64,000 bases of DNA from contig OX422207.1 in the NCBI GenBank assembly GCA_949130495.1, forward strand, positions 833,626,073 to 833,690,072. Reading direction: 5' to 3'. The notes beneath the pieces are model-generated. The model saw only the letters and a program-made list of their open reading frames with translations. It was not told where the DNA came from and searched no databases. How positions within the stretch are numbered: the stretch's first letter is position 1; each line of letters starts with the position of its first letter. This DNA is from Sambucus nigra. Lineage: Eukaryota; Streptophyta; Magnoliopsida; Dipsacales; Adoxaceae. Shown piece after piece: positions 10,513 through 21,830 of the stretch. Position numbers and translations under genes: made by a program.

Positions 10513-11453
10513 CGGTGGCGGAGGATTTGACTCAGTGAGTGCGAAAAGGTCTGCCAAAGTCCGGGGATTTGGGGGCGGGAGGCCCCCAAGCGAATTTTTT
10601 GGGTTACTTTTATTTTATTTTTTTGCAATTTTTTAACCCTAAAAATATTGAGGTATTAATTAACCAAATTTGGACTCCTATTAAAAATCAAACTAATTCA
10701 AACAAAGAGATTTGTCTAACTAAGATATTTTAGCAACAACTCAAATTTGAGCACCATACTGAAAAAATTAACATATCTGAGATATTTCAGCAACAAACAG
10801 TTAAAACATATCGAAAAAATTAACTAACAAATTAAGTTGATATTTCAACAACAAACAAGAACAAATTAATATTTAAGCAACAAATAAAAATATATTTGAT
10901 ATTTGAACAAATTATTTCAGTAACAACAAATTAAAATTTCGCAATAAGTTACTTTTCAGCAACAACCAATTAACATTTCAGCAAAAAATTAACTAACATA
11001 TATTTGATCAACATACTAAAACATTAAAACTTACTCAAAATAATGAAACATACTTAAAAAAAAATTAAAACATATTGAAAAAACAAATTAAAATATACTT
11101 CAAAAAAATACACGAAAGTGTAGCCTACAATCAATGGCGGATTGCTGCTCAAAATTTGGTGTTCTTTGGTTCAATGGTTGCTGCTCAAACTTGAAAGAGG
11201 AGATGAGAGGGAGAGGAGAGGGAGAGAAATAGGAGAGACATGCTGTCGTTTTCTTCTTTACATTTGTGTTGTGTGCGTCTGTTTTAGGTTTTAATAAGTT
11301 AAGTTATTAACATATTAGTCCCCTCACCCTCAAAGTTTTAGAAACTTGCACATGGGTCTAAAATTATATTTTTTTATAACACCAATAATAGATATTTGGG
11401 AGGAAGTTGTGGGTGCGGACGCCCACATTCGGGATGGGGTGGGTCCACCCCTG
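10513..11453. mobile_element. hAT-1: non-autonomous hAT-like element
   Basis: The right end, read inward on the minus strand, is CAGGGGTGGACCCACCCC, a typical plant hAT terminus. The left end CGGTGGCGGAGGATT is a decayed partner. Flanks are AGACTAGA (10505-10512) and AGACTAAA (11454-11461), an 8-bp duplication with one mismatch, the hAT hallmark. About 941 bp, AT-rich inside, with no transposase; subterminal GC-rich patches (GGGGGCGGGAGGCCCCC near 10571) are self-complementary. Confidence 0.78.
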
Positions 11454-11461
11454 AGACTAAA

Positions 11462-12001
11462 TTAGATTTGATATTTTAACACTAGATATTTGTATGGGTG
11501 CCCAACATTACTCTGGTTTACTTTTTTACTTTCAATGATAGATTTGTATCATTCTTTCAACATCGACAGTGCATCAGTAATTTTTTTAAGTTTCAAAGTT
11601 TATATCAGGGATTTAACTTTGTCTCTATTTATTTTGAATCTGATTTGATTGTAATGATCGTTATTTTATGATTTTAATGTGTTTTAACACATATCTTGGA
11701 GCTTTGTTTTAGATATGAAGTATTTGGATATAATTTTTTGTTCTGGATTTCGCCCGAAAGTGGGTTATAAGGAAGAATTAGCCGGTTTATGCAGTGCTAA
11801 TGGGGGATAGACAATGATGATTATAGTGGGTGTGGTTTAATGGTGTTATCAAGCCATGGTGGTGTCGCAGTGGGTTATTGTGTATGATGGGAAGTTTATT
11901 TTTATTTTTATATCTATATTTAACTATTTTAATTTAGATTTTATTTTGGTAATAAATGTTTTGCTGATATATAAAATAAAATATGAAATAGTTTATATAT
12001 G

Positions 12002-12042
<41 letters not shown>

Positions 12043-12094
12043 AGAGAGGGAGAAAGAGAGAAAGAGTGGCTTTACAGTGAAAGAAAGTTGAGAT
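11462..12094. other. Unassigned DNA with a (CT)n microsatellite
   Basis: AT-rich sequence with no supported gene. A pure CT tract runs 12004-12041, followed by purine-rich GAGAGGGAGAAAGAGAG, so the two could pair. Confidence 0.6.
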
Positions 12095-12672
12095 TGTAAC
12101 ATCCCGTATTTTTGTGCATTTAATGTTTAATTAATTCAGGAATTCAAAATTACTTGTGTGTCGCAATTTTAGTTGAATTAATTATGGCAATATATATTTA
12201 AATATTAATCGGGGAGCGAATGGTTAATATTTAGGGAAATTTAATTACTAAGTGAATAGTAATAATTTATTTACGTCATTTCGCGTATTTATGACGGGGT
12301 ATGTACTTATCTCAGTCGAGAGTCGGTATAGACTAGTTTGGGGTGTGAGATAAAGATTTTTATAAATTAATTCGAACGCCAATTTTGAGTGTACAGTTGA
12401 GTCCAGATAGATCGAGATAGTCGAAAAAGTGTACCCGGGGGTAGTAAACGGGTCACGGGACATTTATAGACATAGTCGGGCCCACACGGGGGTATTTGAG
12501 TCACTTGGGCTTGGCCCATTAAGCAAAAAATGGGATTTAGCCTAATTAATTAATTATAAGAAAAGGGGGACGACTGATTAGAGTTTAGAAAATACTTAGT
12601 GGGTGAGGAAACCCTAAGAGGCAGTTAGAGGCAAATTGAGGGACAAAGAAAAGAGCCAAAAGAAGGGATTTC
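12095..12672 (+). repeat. 5' part of a gypsy-type LTR, truncated
   Basis: Starts TGTAACATCCCGTATTTTT, the start typical of Tekay/Del-like LTRs, and shares blocks with the next LTR, such as GATCGAGATAGTCGAAAAAG and TGTACCCGGGGG. It stops where the second LTR begins at 12673. Confidence 0.7.
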
Positions 12673-14300
12673 TGTAATACCCCGTATTTTTATGCTATAT
12701 TAATTTGGGGATTTATTAAATTTGATGTGAATTAATTATTTAATATAAATTCGAAAATTAATTATGTTATAATTATTAACGTGATGAGAGTTAGTAATTA
12801 TGGAAAATTTGTTGAATATTACTAATGAGCAAAGTAATATATAATATTGGTTCTATTAAATGTCATGAGTGAATAAAATGACAATTTTGAAAATTTGAGT
12901 CGGGACGCACCCGTGTCGCGTCGGGACTAAATATTGATGAATAAAAGTGAATATATTATAAGTCACTCATATGGTCGTTTTGAGTGCCCCAAAGTGTCCG
13001 GAAGGGTCGAGATAGTCAGAAAAGTGCACCCGGGGGTTTAGTTTGGGTCTCGGGACGTTTTTAGGCTTAATTAGTATCCCGGGAGGGCATTTTGGACATT
13101 TCGCATTTTTGGGTAATTAAACCCACGAAATTTCAAGGGATATATCAGATGTCTAAGGTTGTATTCTAGGGTTAAAATAACCAAAGACAAGTGACGGCCA
13201 TAGGAGAGGGAAGGAGAGAGCTTTCAAAGCAATCCAAGGCCCAAAATCCATCCGTTTGCACCGCCACCACCACCAACGCGTAGATCGCGCGATGAGGGAA
13301 CCCAACCATACCAAATTCATCATCAAACCAGAACTCTGAAAATCTCAGGTAAGTGTTTATCTTGCTTATTTTCGTTAATGCATCACTCATGTTAGTTTAG
13401 GGATGATTATGATGAGTTTATGGAAGAAAACCCAAATTTGAGATAGGAAATCGCATGTAGTAATGATTTGAATGTTATTCTTGAAACCCCTTCACATGTA
13501 GAGGATTAAACCACGAAATTATGATATTTTAGAACAAGAAAATTCTAGAAAAGATTGATTAGAACCATGTTAAAGAAATTCTAGGGTTCTTGAGATTTTT
13601 ATGAAGTTTTTGCCTATAAATCCATGATTAGTGACGAAAATTTACATGCTTTATGTAGAAGATACATAAAATGAGATTATAATGTTAGTAGTACAAATTT
13701 CTGGGCGATTGGTAATGAAAACTTTGTATTTGGAGGAGGTTATGTGATAGAAACCGTAACTGATTAACTGCAGAATTCGCCATACCTGTTTGATCGATCG
13801 ATCGATCGAGCCAAGAGCTTCGATCGATCGAAGGTTCGATCGATCGAGCCCCAGACCTCGATCGATCGACCCCCTTATGGCAGACTCATATTTCCCCTTT
13901 TTAAATTAGTTGAATTCAATTTAATGAGAAATAATCCTTGGACACCCTTATTAAAATATTTTGGGAGATAAAGAAGACCAGTAGGACTTATAAATAATTA
14001 TGAGACCATTAATGTAAGACGAGAGTTTTATTTTTGGGATATTGACATATAAGGGACGATGAAATTATATATTAAGGGGAGAGACGCGTAAGATAGTTAC
14101 GTTGGAAATTAGATGAGTACCTACTGAATTCTACACTTGGGAGGATAGAGTCCATGAGTGTTATGTAATAAGTTGGAATGATCCCTCAAATTAAAGTAAG
14201 AAATGAACGGTTATACGTGATAACTAAATAATGAGAAATAAGGACAAATATTATACATAGTTTGGAAACTCCAGGACTCTAGTGTGGATGTAGCATATGG
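12673..14300 (+). repeat. G4: gypsy-type LTR, 3' part missing
   Basis: Starts TGTAATACCCCGTATTTT. The first 450 bp match the reverse complement of the G1 LTRs (CAAAGTGTCCGGAAGG, GAGATAGTCAGAAAAGT, CACCCGGGGGTTTA). A perfect splice-donor motif CAG|GTAAGT occurs at 13346-13354. The LTR fades near 14300, where CACTA-related sequence takes over, so that end is approximate and no TGTCACA terminus is seen. Confidence 0.75.
13791..13869 (+). repeat. TCGATCGATCGA palindrome array in the G4 LTR
   Basis: Four copies of the perfect 12-bp palindrome TCGATCGATCGA end an uninterrupted run at 13809 or start at 13820, 13836 and 13858. Spacing is 22, 16 and 22 bp. The array follows ACCTGTTTG, which also sits beside the array of the related G2 LTR, although the core there is different. 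Confidence 0.93.
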
Positions 14301-15647
14301 GTTTTGCATCTTGTTTACTTACTAATTATGATAATCGGCTTTGTTATTATTATATATTATTGCTTTGCCATCTATTACTTACTCCTACTGAGTTTATTCC
14401 TCCTTAATCAGCTAAAATAGATTGTGCTTATTTGTAGGTTTATTAAGAAAAAATCCCATTTTTGTTTAGGGATATTAAAGGAGCAAATATCTTGGTTGAT
14501 CCTAATGGGTGTGTGTGGCAAAGCATGTAAGTTTTTTTTAAAATTATATTACTTTGTTTTATCTTATAAATAAATGCCAAATAATAATATATTTGACTTG
14601 AATATTTGCTGAAAAACTATTGTTGATGCGCCATAAGTTACAAAATGGTCTGCGGTGATTAGTTTGTCATTTAGATGATAAAAAAAGAAAAAGAAAAAGT
14701 TAGAATGGAAATAGGCCTGGAAAGAATATAACTAATTAATTTTTTTTACTGAATTAATTTTGTATGACTAAATGTTGATATTATAACTAATATGATAATT
14801 TTATTTTGTTTGACAGAATGTCATTTTTGGATCCTCATCAAGTTTTTAGCGTTGTGGGTTAAGGCATTGATGGCGATGATAATAGAGCGAAGGTTGATAG
14901 TCAACAACAACAAACTTCTTTTTTATATTTCATTTGATTGGTTATAATATAAAAATATCTCATTTGGGGATGATTGTATTAGAATGTTATATTGGATGAA
15001 TTTATCAAAATAATGTAACTTTTGGGACGATTGTATTATGACGTTTCATTTTATTTGGATTAAGTTTCTTTTGTATATAAAGAGTGGAGGCTTATATAAA
15101 TGTAAATGTTGAATATAATGCCTTTTTTTTGTGGACTATGCTTGTATATGTTCTTAGGATTTAAATAGTAAGAAGAATAATTGAATTTGTTTAAATTTAA
15201 GATATTGGATCTTGAATTTTTTTTTAAATATGTATTAATATTAGTAACATAATTTTACCGTTACTAATTCTGCATTTTACCGTTACTATTAGTAACAGAT
15301 TTTACCGTTACTAATTCTGCATTTTACCGTTACTATTAATAACATAACTTTACCGTTACTAATTTTGAATTTACCGTTACTATTAGTAACATAATTTTCC
15401 GTTGCTAATTTTGAATTTTATCGATACTATTAGTAACATAATTTTCCGTTACTAATTCTGAATTTTATCGTTACTATTAGTAACAGAATTTTCTGTTACT
15501 AATTCTGAATTTTACCGTTACTATTAGTAACAGAATTTTCCGTTACTAGCTTCGTGCCCCACGCCTTTTTTCTAATGGAAAAATTGTGTTACTAATATTT
15601 TTAGTAACGATAAAATTGTGTTACTAACACCTTATTTTGGTGTAGTG
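14301..15647. mobile_element. CACTA (En/Spm-type) transposon, right end only
   Basis: The right terminus, read inward, is CACTACACCAAAATAAGG, a classic CACTA inverted repeat, ending at 15647 and flanked by ACT. Directly inside is a ~400-bp block of subterminal repeats. No left CACTA terminus is visible upstream, so the element is truncated and its left limit (~14300) is only where the G4 LTR fades. The interior 14390-14930 may be decayed 3' exons, but I recognise no domain. Confidence 0.75.
15239..15647. repeat. CACTA subterminal repeats
   Basis: About a dozen copies of TACCGTTACTA / TTAGTAACAGAATTTT alternate in both orientations; TTACTAATA and TTAGTAAC are complementary halves. Such arrays are transposase-binding sites in En/Spm-type elements. 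The 3' part ends in the terminal inverted repeat. Confidence 0.85.
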
Positions 15648-16336
15648 ACTTGTGGCGAGAGGACCACTTTAGTGCTTTTCTATAACACAATATTTCATAA
15701 TCATACCATCATCACATGGCTCATAGTCTATAGTGGTTTATCCACACTATAAGAATTTTCCGCCAAACCAAAATCCTTGCATCCTATAACGTCTCTTTGC
15801 TCCCGACGCCGTTAAGAGTCATGTGTGGAGCGTCTCGCAAAGCGAAATCCAGACAAGGAACCCCTCCACACATTAACACTTAACTTCGTCGGTCGTGGAG
15901 GTCCGTTATTTCAAACATGCAACCGGGATAACCCTATCACCTAATCCAACAAAAAGGTGTCCTGAACTCCTAACTCTAACTAAGAGTCACACCACCCAGC
16001 GCTCGCACAAATTTAAAGTCCTTGCGCAATCAATAATGATCTTAATCCTACATCTCACAATAATCCTGCGGCCTTAAATCATATATATAAGGTCGCCACA
16101 TACTCAAATCACGATAATGAAACCTCTGCTCATCGAAGTTCCATTCACCCATAACAATAAAGGCGAACTCAACCTGTATCCAGGTGAGACACCGCAACAA
16201 CACCTCGTTCCACCCTGGAACTGCGGACACGATAGTCTTGCCATCATTAGCCTGCTATCGCTCCGATCATACCAATAACATCATATACTCACCATATTAC
16301 CATACTCGTATAGACATATAAGACGAGTATTACAAA

Positions 16337-16391
<55 letters not shown>

Positions 16392-16897
16392 ATATCAACA
16401 CCTGCCTTTATATAGAGACTGAAGGAAAATAAAACTCCGCTACCGCGGAAAACACATAGGCATACCTGATATAATGTTATCGATACCGCCACAAAACTCA
16501 AAATACACTCACGAGTCTAGGACTAACAAAACACCGCGACTTTATCTAGCCACACCAAATATACCTCCTTCATTGAGGTAAAACTCATAATAACCACTTT
16601 ACCCTGCTCCTTACAATCATCTTACTAGTCCTCATAACTTCTTCGTTATAAGGAAATTCCACTACAAGCTTCAACCTTAAAGCTCCAACTAAGCCCCACC
16701 TCCTGCCGCCATCCTGGTTCCGCACACAATTCTCGAACGAGCACGCAAAAGGATTTCTAAAATCTTATAATATGGCCGGAGAACAAAATCTCACAAGAGA
16801 AATCAACAATCCTAATCCTGATGCTCTATATGAAATCGAGAGCAATGCTGAAGGCGTAGTACGTCCGCACAGATTCCTAAGGACACTAGAAACTGAT
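15648..16897 (-). other. Decayed gypsy-related DNA left of the G2 primer site
   Basis: No domain recognised. The block CTCGCAAAGCGAAATCC at 15834 occurs twice in the G2 LTR (17689 and 17886), so part of this stretch is LTR-derived. The part next to 16897 should be the 5' untranslated interior of G2. An (AT)n tract runs 16339-16386. Confidence 0.45.
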
Positions 16898-16909
16898 GCT
16901 CTGATACCA
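16898..16909 (-). other. G2 primer-binding site
   Basis: Minus-strand TGGTATCAGAGC, complementary to initiator tRNA-Met, two bases from the LTR end at 16912. It shows that the LTR to its right is a 5' LTR of a minus-strand element. Confidence 0.88.
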
Positions 16910-16911
16910 TC

Positions 16912-19900
16912 TGCGACACCTCGCCAAATAAAATACCGGGCGATCACTCCTATATCAAATTATAACAGGAGTCTCATATGGATCATTCTTAGCATCACTG
17001 TCGAAAATCCATTTAATTACTAATAACCTATTAGGGCGGTGTTAAAATTTTACTTAACTACTCTTTTTAACTACTACAATATAAAACATCCACACAGTTT
17101 TACGTAAATGAAAGTGAAATTAAATCAAATAACCGAACACTCGGTCAAAATATACAACCATATCAAATGTTCTACTCAAAGAATAAATAAATGCAATTGG
17201 ACCATTGGCCCAAATGTGTATATAATACCTCCTATCTAGATTACAAGGATATAAGCGTCTACTGAGAATCCTACATGCATCCACAGCTGTTGCAGCTGAC
17301 GTCTGACTCGAAGGATGTGCCATCCAGGCATCCCTGTGTCTGGACACCTATATATATATATATATATATATATTACAGCCAGAAAGGAAAAGTAGATAAA
17401 CGGGTCAGAGCCTGAGTTTTGAAAATATTTAGCAAGTGCATAAATGCCTTATTTTTAGAAAAAGGTTTTATATCATATTTATGTTTGGTATCGCACTCCC
17501 ATGAGATACCCCTCACCTCTCCACTAACACTGCACTCCTAGCGAATCCCTCTAAACATCCTAGTCAAGCTACCCTGCTAAACTAGTCTATCACCCAACCC
17601 ACTATCAACCCTAGATATTCCAAGTAATGTACTAAAGGCTAAACTTTACCCCAGTCTCAACTCTATGCCATGTTCGTGCGTGGGTTGTCTCGCAAAGCGA
17701 AATCCAAACAAGGAACCCCCCGATACACTATTATGTGGCACGGTCGATCGTCGAGATCCGCCAGTCCCTCAGTACAAAAAGATATATATAGATATATATA
17801 CCATAAGAATTAATAATATTAGAGAACTAAGGATTAAACTTCTCCCCAGTCTCAACATATATTGCCATATTCATGCGTGGGGTATCTCGCAAAGCGAAAT
17901 CCAAACAAGGAACCCCCCCGATACACTACTACGCGACAAGGTCGATCGTCGGGATCCATTAGACCCTCGGTACTCGATTTATCCATCTATATATATATAT
18001 TACCATAAACATCCGGATCTATCTCCCGGACTGAGGGTTCATATATCAAGTATTTATCAATACTTTCATTTTTCTCAAATCTTCCCATTTCCTTTCTTAT
18101 ATCAAGGAAATGTAAATATAAAAGCCAATTCATTATCGTGAATTGCTTTAACAAATCATATACTTTTAAAAGCCAATTTTATTATCATAAAAATGCTTTT
18201 CCATTTTATATCATCCCATTTCCCTTTTTATACTCAGGAAATGTATTCAAAGCCATTTTCATTATCATAAAAATGCTTTGATCATATCATATGCTTCCAC
18301 ATTCCTTCTTCCATCCGGGAGTGTTACCGAAGCCAAAACCTTAATCCCATTTCCCTTATCATATCCAGGAAATGCAAATTAAAGCCAATTTGTTATCAAA
18401 AATAACTTTAATAAAACTAAGACTGCCCCTCCGGGTTTCCCCACTGGACGCGCCCCTAAATGGCTATCATCTTCAAGGACTATCAAACAAGACAACCTGG
18501 GAACCTACCAACGTCGGGAAGCGGCCATATGCCTACAGAAAAGTCAAGACCACAACCAGAATCTCCTAACCAGTGCAATAAACAATAATCGCTCATATGG
18601 CCTATAGGACTATATCCACCCTGCATTCATTAGTCAGGGGGCATCACCATACGCGCGCAACTTCCCTTATGATAACGATTTAGGGAGGTGTTTAACCATC
18701 ATTTATTAATTATGAAACATCATTTCTTTTCCATTTTGAAAATATTCATCTATATATTTTCAAAAGTCATTTACATCATATCATATATACTTTAATCACC
18801 TACTATATATATATACCATATATATTCCTCCCCGAATATATATAAATGGCCATAATTGCCAATTTCATCTAGCGATGACCAATAATCCCAAAGATTCTCT
18901 CAAAGAATCATAATCATGCATTCATATTCGCATGATATTAAACCCAAAGTATTTTCTAACTTTAATAAGTAATATATACCAAAATCCCATCTACAGATTT
19001 ATTGGATATCTCCAATTATACCATTTCTCACTAAGAGAATATATACCTATATTCCCAAATCAAAATTTAACTACCCAAACTCTTTAGGAGAGAAAACTGG
19101 AATTTCTGACCAAAGCGAATCGATTCGCCCCATTTGCGAATCGATTCGGTTGGGCGAATCGATTCGGCCTCCAATCCGAATCGATTCGAAAAGTGTTCTG
19201 CAAACAGGTCCCTAATGGAGAATCGATTCGGTCTAGATCTGAATCGATTCGTCCCACTACAGAAACCCATATCCCCTTAGGCGAATCGATTCGGCCAAGA
19301 CTCGAATCGATTCGGCCTGTTCGAGGGGTACTGTTTGGGCAATTTTTTTTTTCAATCTCCAAAATACCCAAAATTCAATCCAACCTCCATTTAAATCATA
19401 ACTTGGAGTTATTCATACAAATCTAAAGTTTTTAATATCTCCTCAAATTCTTTAGAGGTCCTAACAATCCTTTTGAGAACCCCTAATATTTATCTCCAAT
19501 AATTTCTGACAAACGATTTCGATCTCGGACAGCTTTTCGTAGAAATGTCACTATAAATCCAAAAAAAATCAGAAAAATACGCAGTCAGCGCGTACGCGAC
19601 CGCGTCGAAAATATCTACAATTTGTATTTTTGGACCAGGATCCGAATCGATTCGCCTCTAGGCCGAATCGATTTGGTAAGAACGCAGTTCACTATTCATC
19701 GTCTTCTCCGAGACGGTTTCGTCCATTAAATCTTTTCTCAAGCTTTTGTCGCCTCACCCAACGTCCTACAACCTCAACCAACTACAAATACACATATATT
19801 AACGGTTATCAACATCCTAGAACCCTAAACCACCAATTAATTTAGGTTAAAACCTAAGTTTCTCCAATTATAAAATTTTAGGGGTTTATTCGTTTTAATT

Positions 19901-20592
19901 CCCGAAAACTCGTTTTATTCACGAATACCCGACCCAAAATCTTTAGGGTTTGTTTATACCAAATTATGATATGAGATATTTATGAAAAAAGGAAATAAAG
20001 CAAGTAAACACGTGCCTCGTGGATATAATTCGACGACCTCGATCCGAATCATGCGGAGGTAGGCCGAAATCTCCCATTTTCTTCCTCTTTTCTTCCTCCT
20101 CTCTCTCCTCCCTCTTTTCTCTCTTCTTTCTTTCTCTTTTTCTCCCTCTCTTCCTCCTTTTATAAGGAGAAAAGGGTTTTAACCCCTAAAACCCAAAAAC
20201 GACTCTTTTACTCAATTACGAGCCCGTTTAGCTCTAAAATTCTCCGAAACTTAATTTTGACAATCGAACACTTTTGACTATCTTGGACATTCCGAGACTC
20301 ATGGCGCAGTCGAAATTTCCATCCGAGGTACTTGACCGCAAATCACTATTCTAACCCAATATAACCAAATGTGGATTTTCCAATTAAAATCTGACCTTTT
20401 TGTCACTTTTCTCCACGGCGACATATAATTAAATTACTTCGACCTCTTTAGTCCCAAACATGATCACAACATACATTGAAAATCATTAAATCCTCAAAAA
20501 TCCCAAAAATCACTATTTCGAGAAATTCTCCAAATTCCCAATTTATATTTAATTATGGGATTTAATTGTCTCCAAAAGGATGAGTTGTTACA
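16912..20592 (-). repeat. G2: gypsy-type 5' LTR, about 3.7 kb
   Basis: Plus-strand ends are TGCGACACCTCGCC and GAGTTGTTACA; read on the minus strand it begins TGTAACAACTC. The first terminus resembles those of G1 and G3 (TGTGACACC). A TATA box (TTATAAAAGG on the minus strand) lies at 20157-20167, followed by a long pyrimidine-rich start region on the plus strand. A ~194-bp unit is tandemly duplicated at about 17630-18010, with block CTCGCAAAGCGAAATCC in each copy. An (AT)n tract lies at 17349-17372. The right end abuts the Copia-3 gag remnant. Confidence 0.85.
19116..19314 (-). repeat. CGAATCGATTCG palindrome array in the G2 LTR
   Basis: Eight copies of the perfect palindrome GAATCGATTC, most extended to CGAATCGATTCG, start at 19116, 19137, 19155, 19177, 19219, 19240, 19282 and 19303. 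Steps are 21, 18, 22, 42, 21, 42 and 21 bp, i.e. near-multiples of two helical turns. Two more copies lie at about 19641-19674. In minus-strand reading the array is about 0.85 kb downstream of the TATA box, in the transcribed leader. Confidence 0.95.
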
Positions 20593-21830
20593 TTTTCCTC
20601 TAAAATGTAAAGAAAGATAAGGTCATTTGTTTGAAAGTCTAGAAGGAGGAAACATGTGTTTTGGATGATGAGTCTGACATTAATTTCGATGATATGTCCA
20701 TGCATGTAAAGAAGTTTGGAAAAATTCTCAAGTTTTAAAAATAATCGAAAGATGTAGAGAGGTTTAGAAAAAATAAGTATAACAAGGCTGATAAAATCCC
20801 TAAAACTCGTAAGGATAATTTTAAGAGGGATCACTAAGATAGAAGCTTTGGGTGTGAGTGTTATATCCATAGGATAGTTGAGTGTTTGACTAACTAAGGA
20901 GAAGGGTAAGAAATGGATATTACACAATGACACCCTCAGTGATAGTGATCCAGAAGAGGGATCCAATTCCTCCATTAAGCGCAACTACACCATTTTACTA
21001 ACTATTCATAAGAGACCAAATGAAAAATCTTTCCATAAAATATAATTTTGGGAATGTCACTTCTAAGTCCATTATTTATGATTCCTACGAGAGTGGAGAA
21101 GAAGAAGATGATGAAAAAGAGGAGGATGATAGTAAACTCTATGTTTCCTTCTGTGAGTTATATACGGATACATTAAAATTGAGAAAGGCAAATTTTAAGT
21201 TGGAAGTTAGGATGAAAGAAAGTGTCATGGGTGATGATAATGCTAGATTCATTAAGGATCTTAGGTTAAGTGAGAGGACTCTTAAGGAGAAGCTCAAGTA
21301 TGTTAAGGGTTAGAGAAATTGCCTTTGAGGCTTAATGGAGATTTTGAAGAAGTTTCTTCTTGATTTTGAACATTCTGGGTAGTTACTCGAGTCTAGGATA
21401 GTGGAGATAAAAGAGAAATTATTAGACTCAATTCATCTCGAATTTTATTTGGAATCTAGGAGAGAAATATTGGATAAAATGATAGACACCGTTCGAATAA
21501 AAGATGACAAGTGTGGGATTGTCTTCAATGATATAGATTATATCGCTGCTAAATCTAAGACCGTGCTTTTGAGAGATCCAACCAAATCTAGGGGTGTCAG
21601 AAAAGGTCATCCTAAGGTTAACATTCTATATATCTACACTTTCACACATTGCGATAGGAAAGGTCACCTTAGGCATTCTTGTTATGATCATAGAAAATGT
21701 CCTAGGAAAGCTAAGACTGGTGTAACCAAAGTTCTCTAATCCTAAGTTCATCATGTTACACCTACATGGGTTAGGATATCCAATTTTGAGGCACTTAATG
21801 CTAGGATTGTTAACTCTGCACGCTATATCT
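20593..21830 (+). pseudogene. gag: Copia-3 gag remnant
   Basis: Decayed plus-strand relative of the Copia-1 gag. SDINFDDMSMHVKKFGKILKF matches SECEFDIDDLALFAKNFKKILKF of Copia-1 (about residues 257-277). The acidic segment and coiled coil follow (YESGEEEDDEKEEDDSKLY, near 21080-21310). The second zinc knuckle survives as THCDRKGHLRHSC near 21650, with the first Cys lost. Several frameshifts and stops. The 5' part is cut off by the G2 LTR at 20592. Confidence 0.8.

Noticed and set aside
19116..19314. CRISPR-like look of regularly spaced repeats
   Set aside because: Repeats are 12-bp palindromes with spacers under 12 bp in a plant LTR; no cas genes, and spacing does not fit CRISPR.
19067..19426. 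Frames with repeated Asn-Arg-Phe or Arg-Ile-Asp-Ser on both strands
   Set aside because: Produced by the CGAATCGATTCG array; no start context, no domain.
20101..20160. Pyrimidine-rich tract as a polypurine tract on the minus strand
   Set aside because: It is inside the G2 LTR beside the TATA box, not next to an LTR start.
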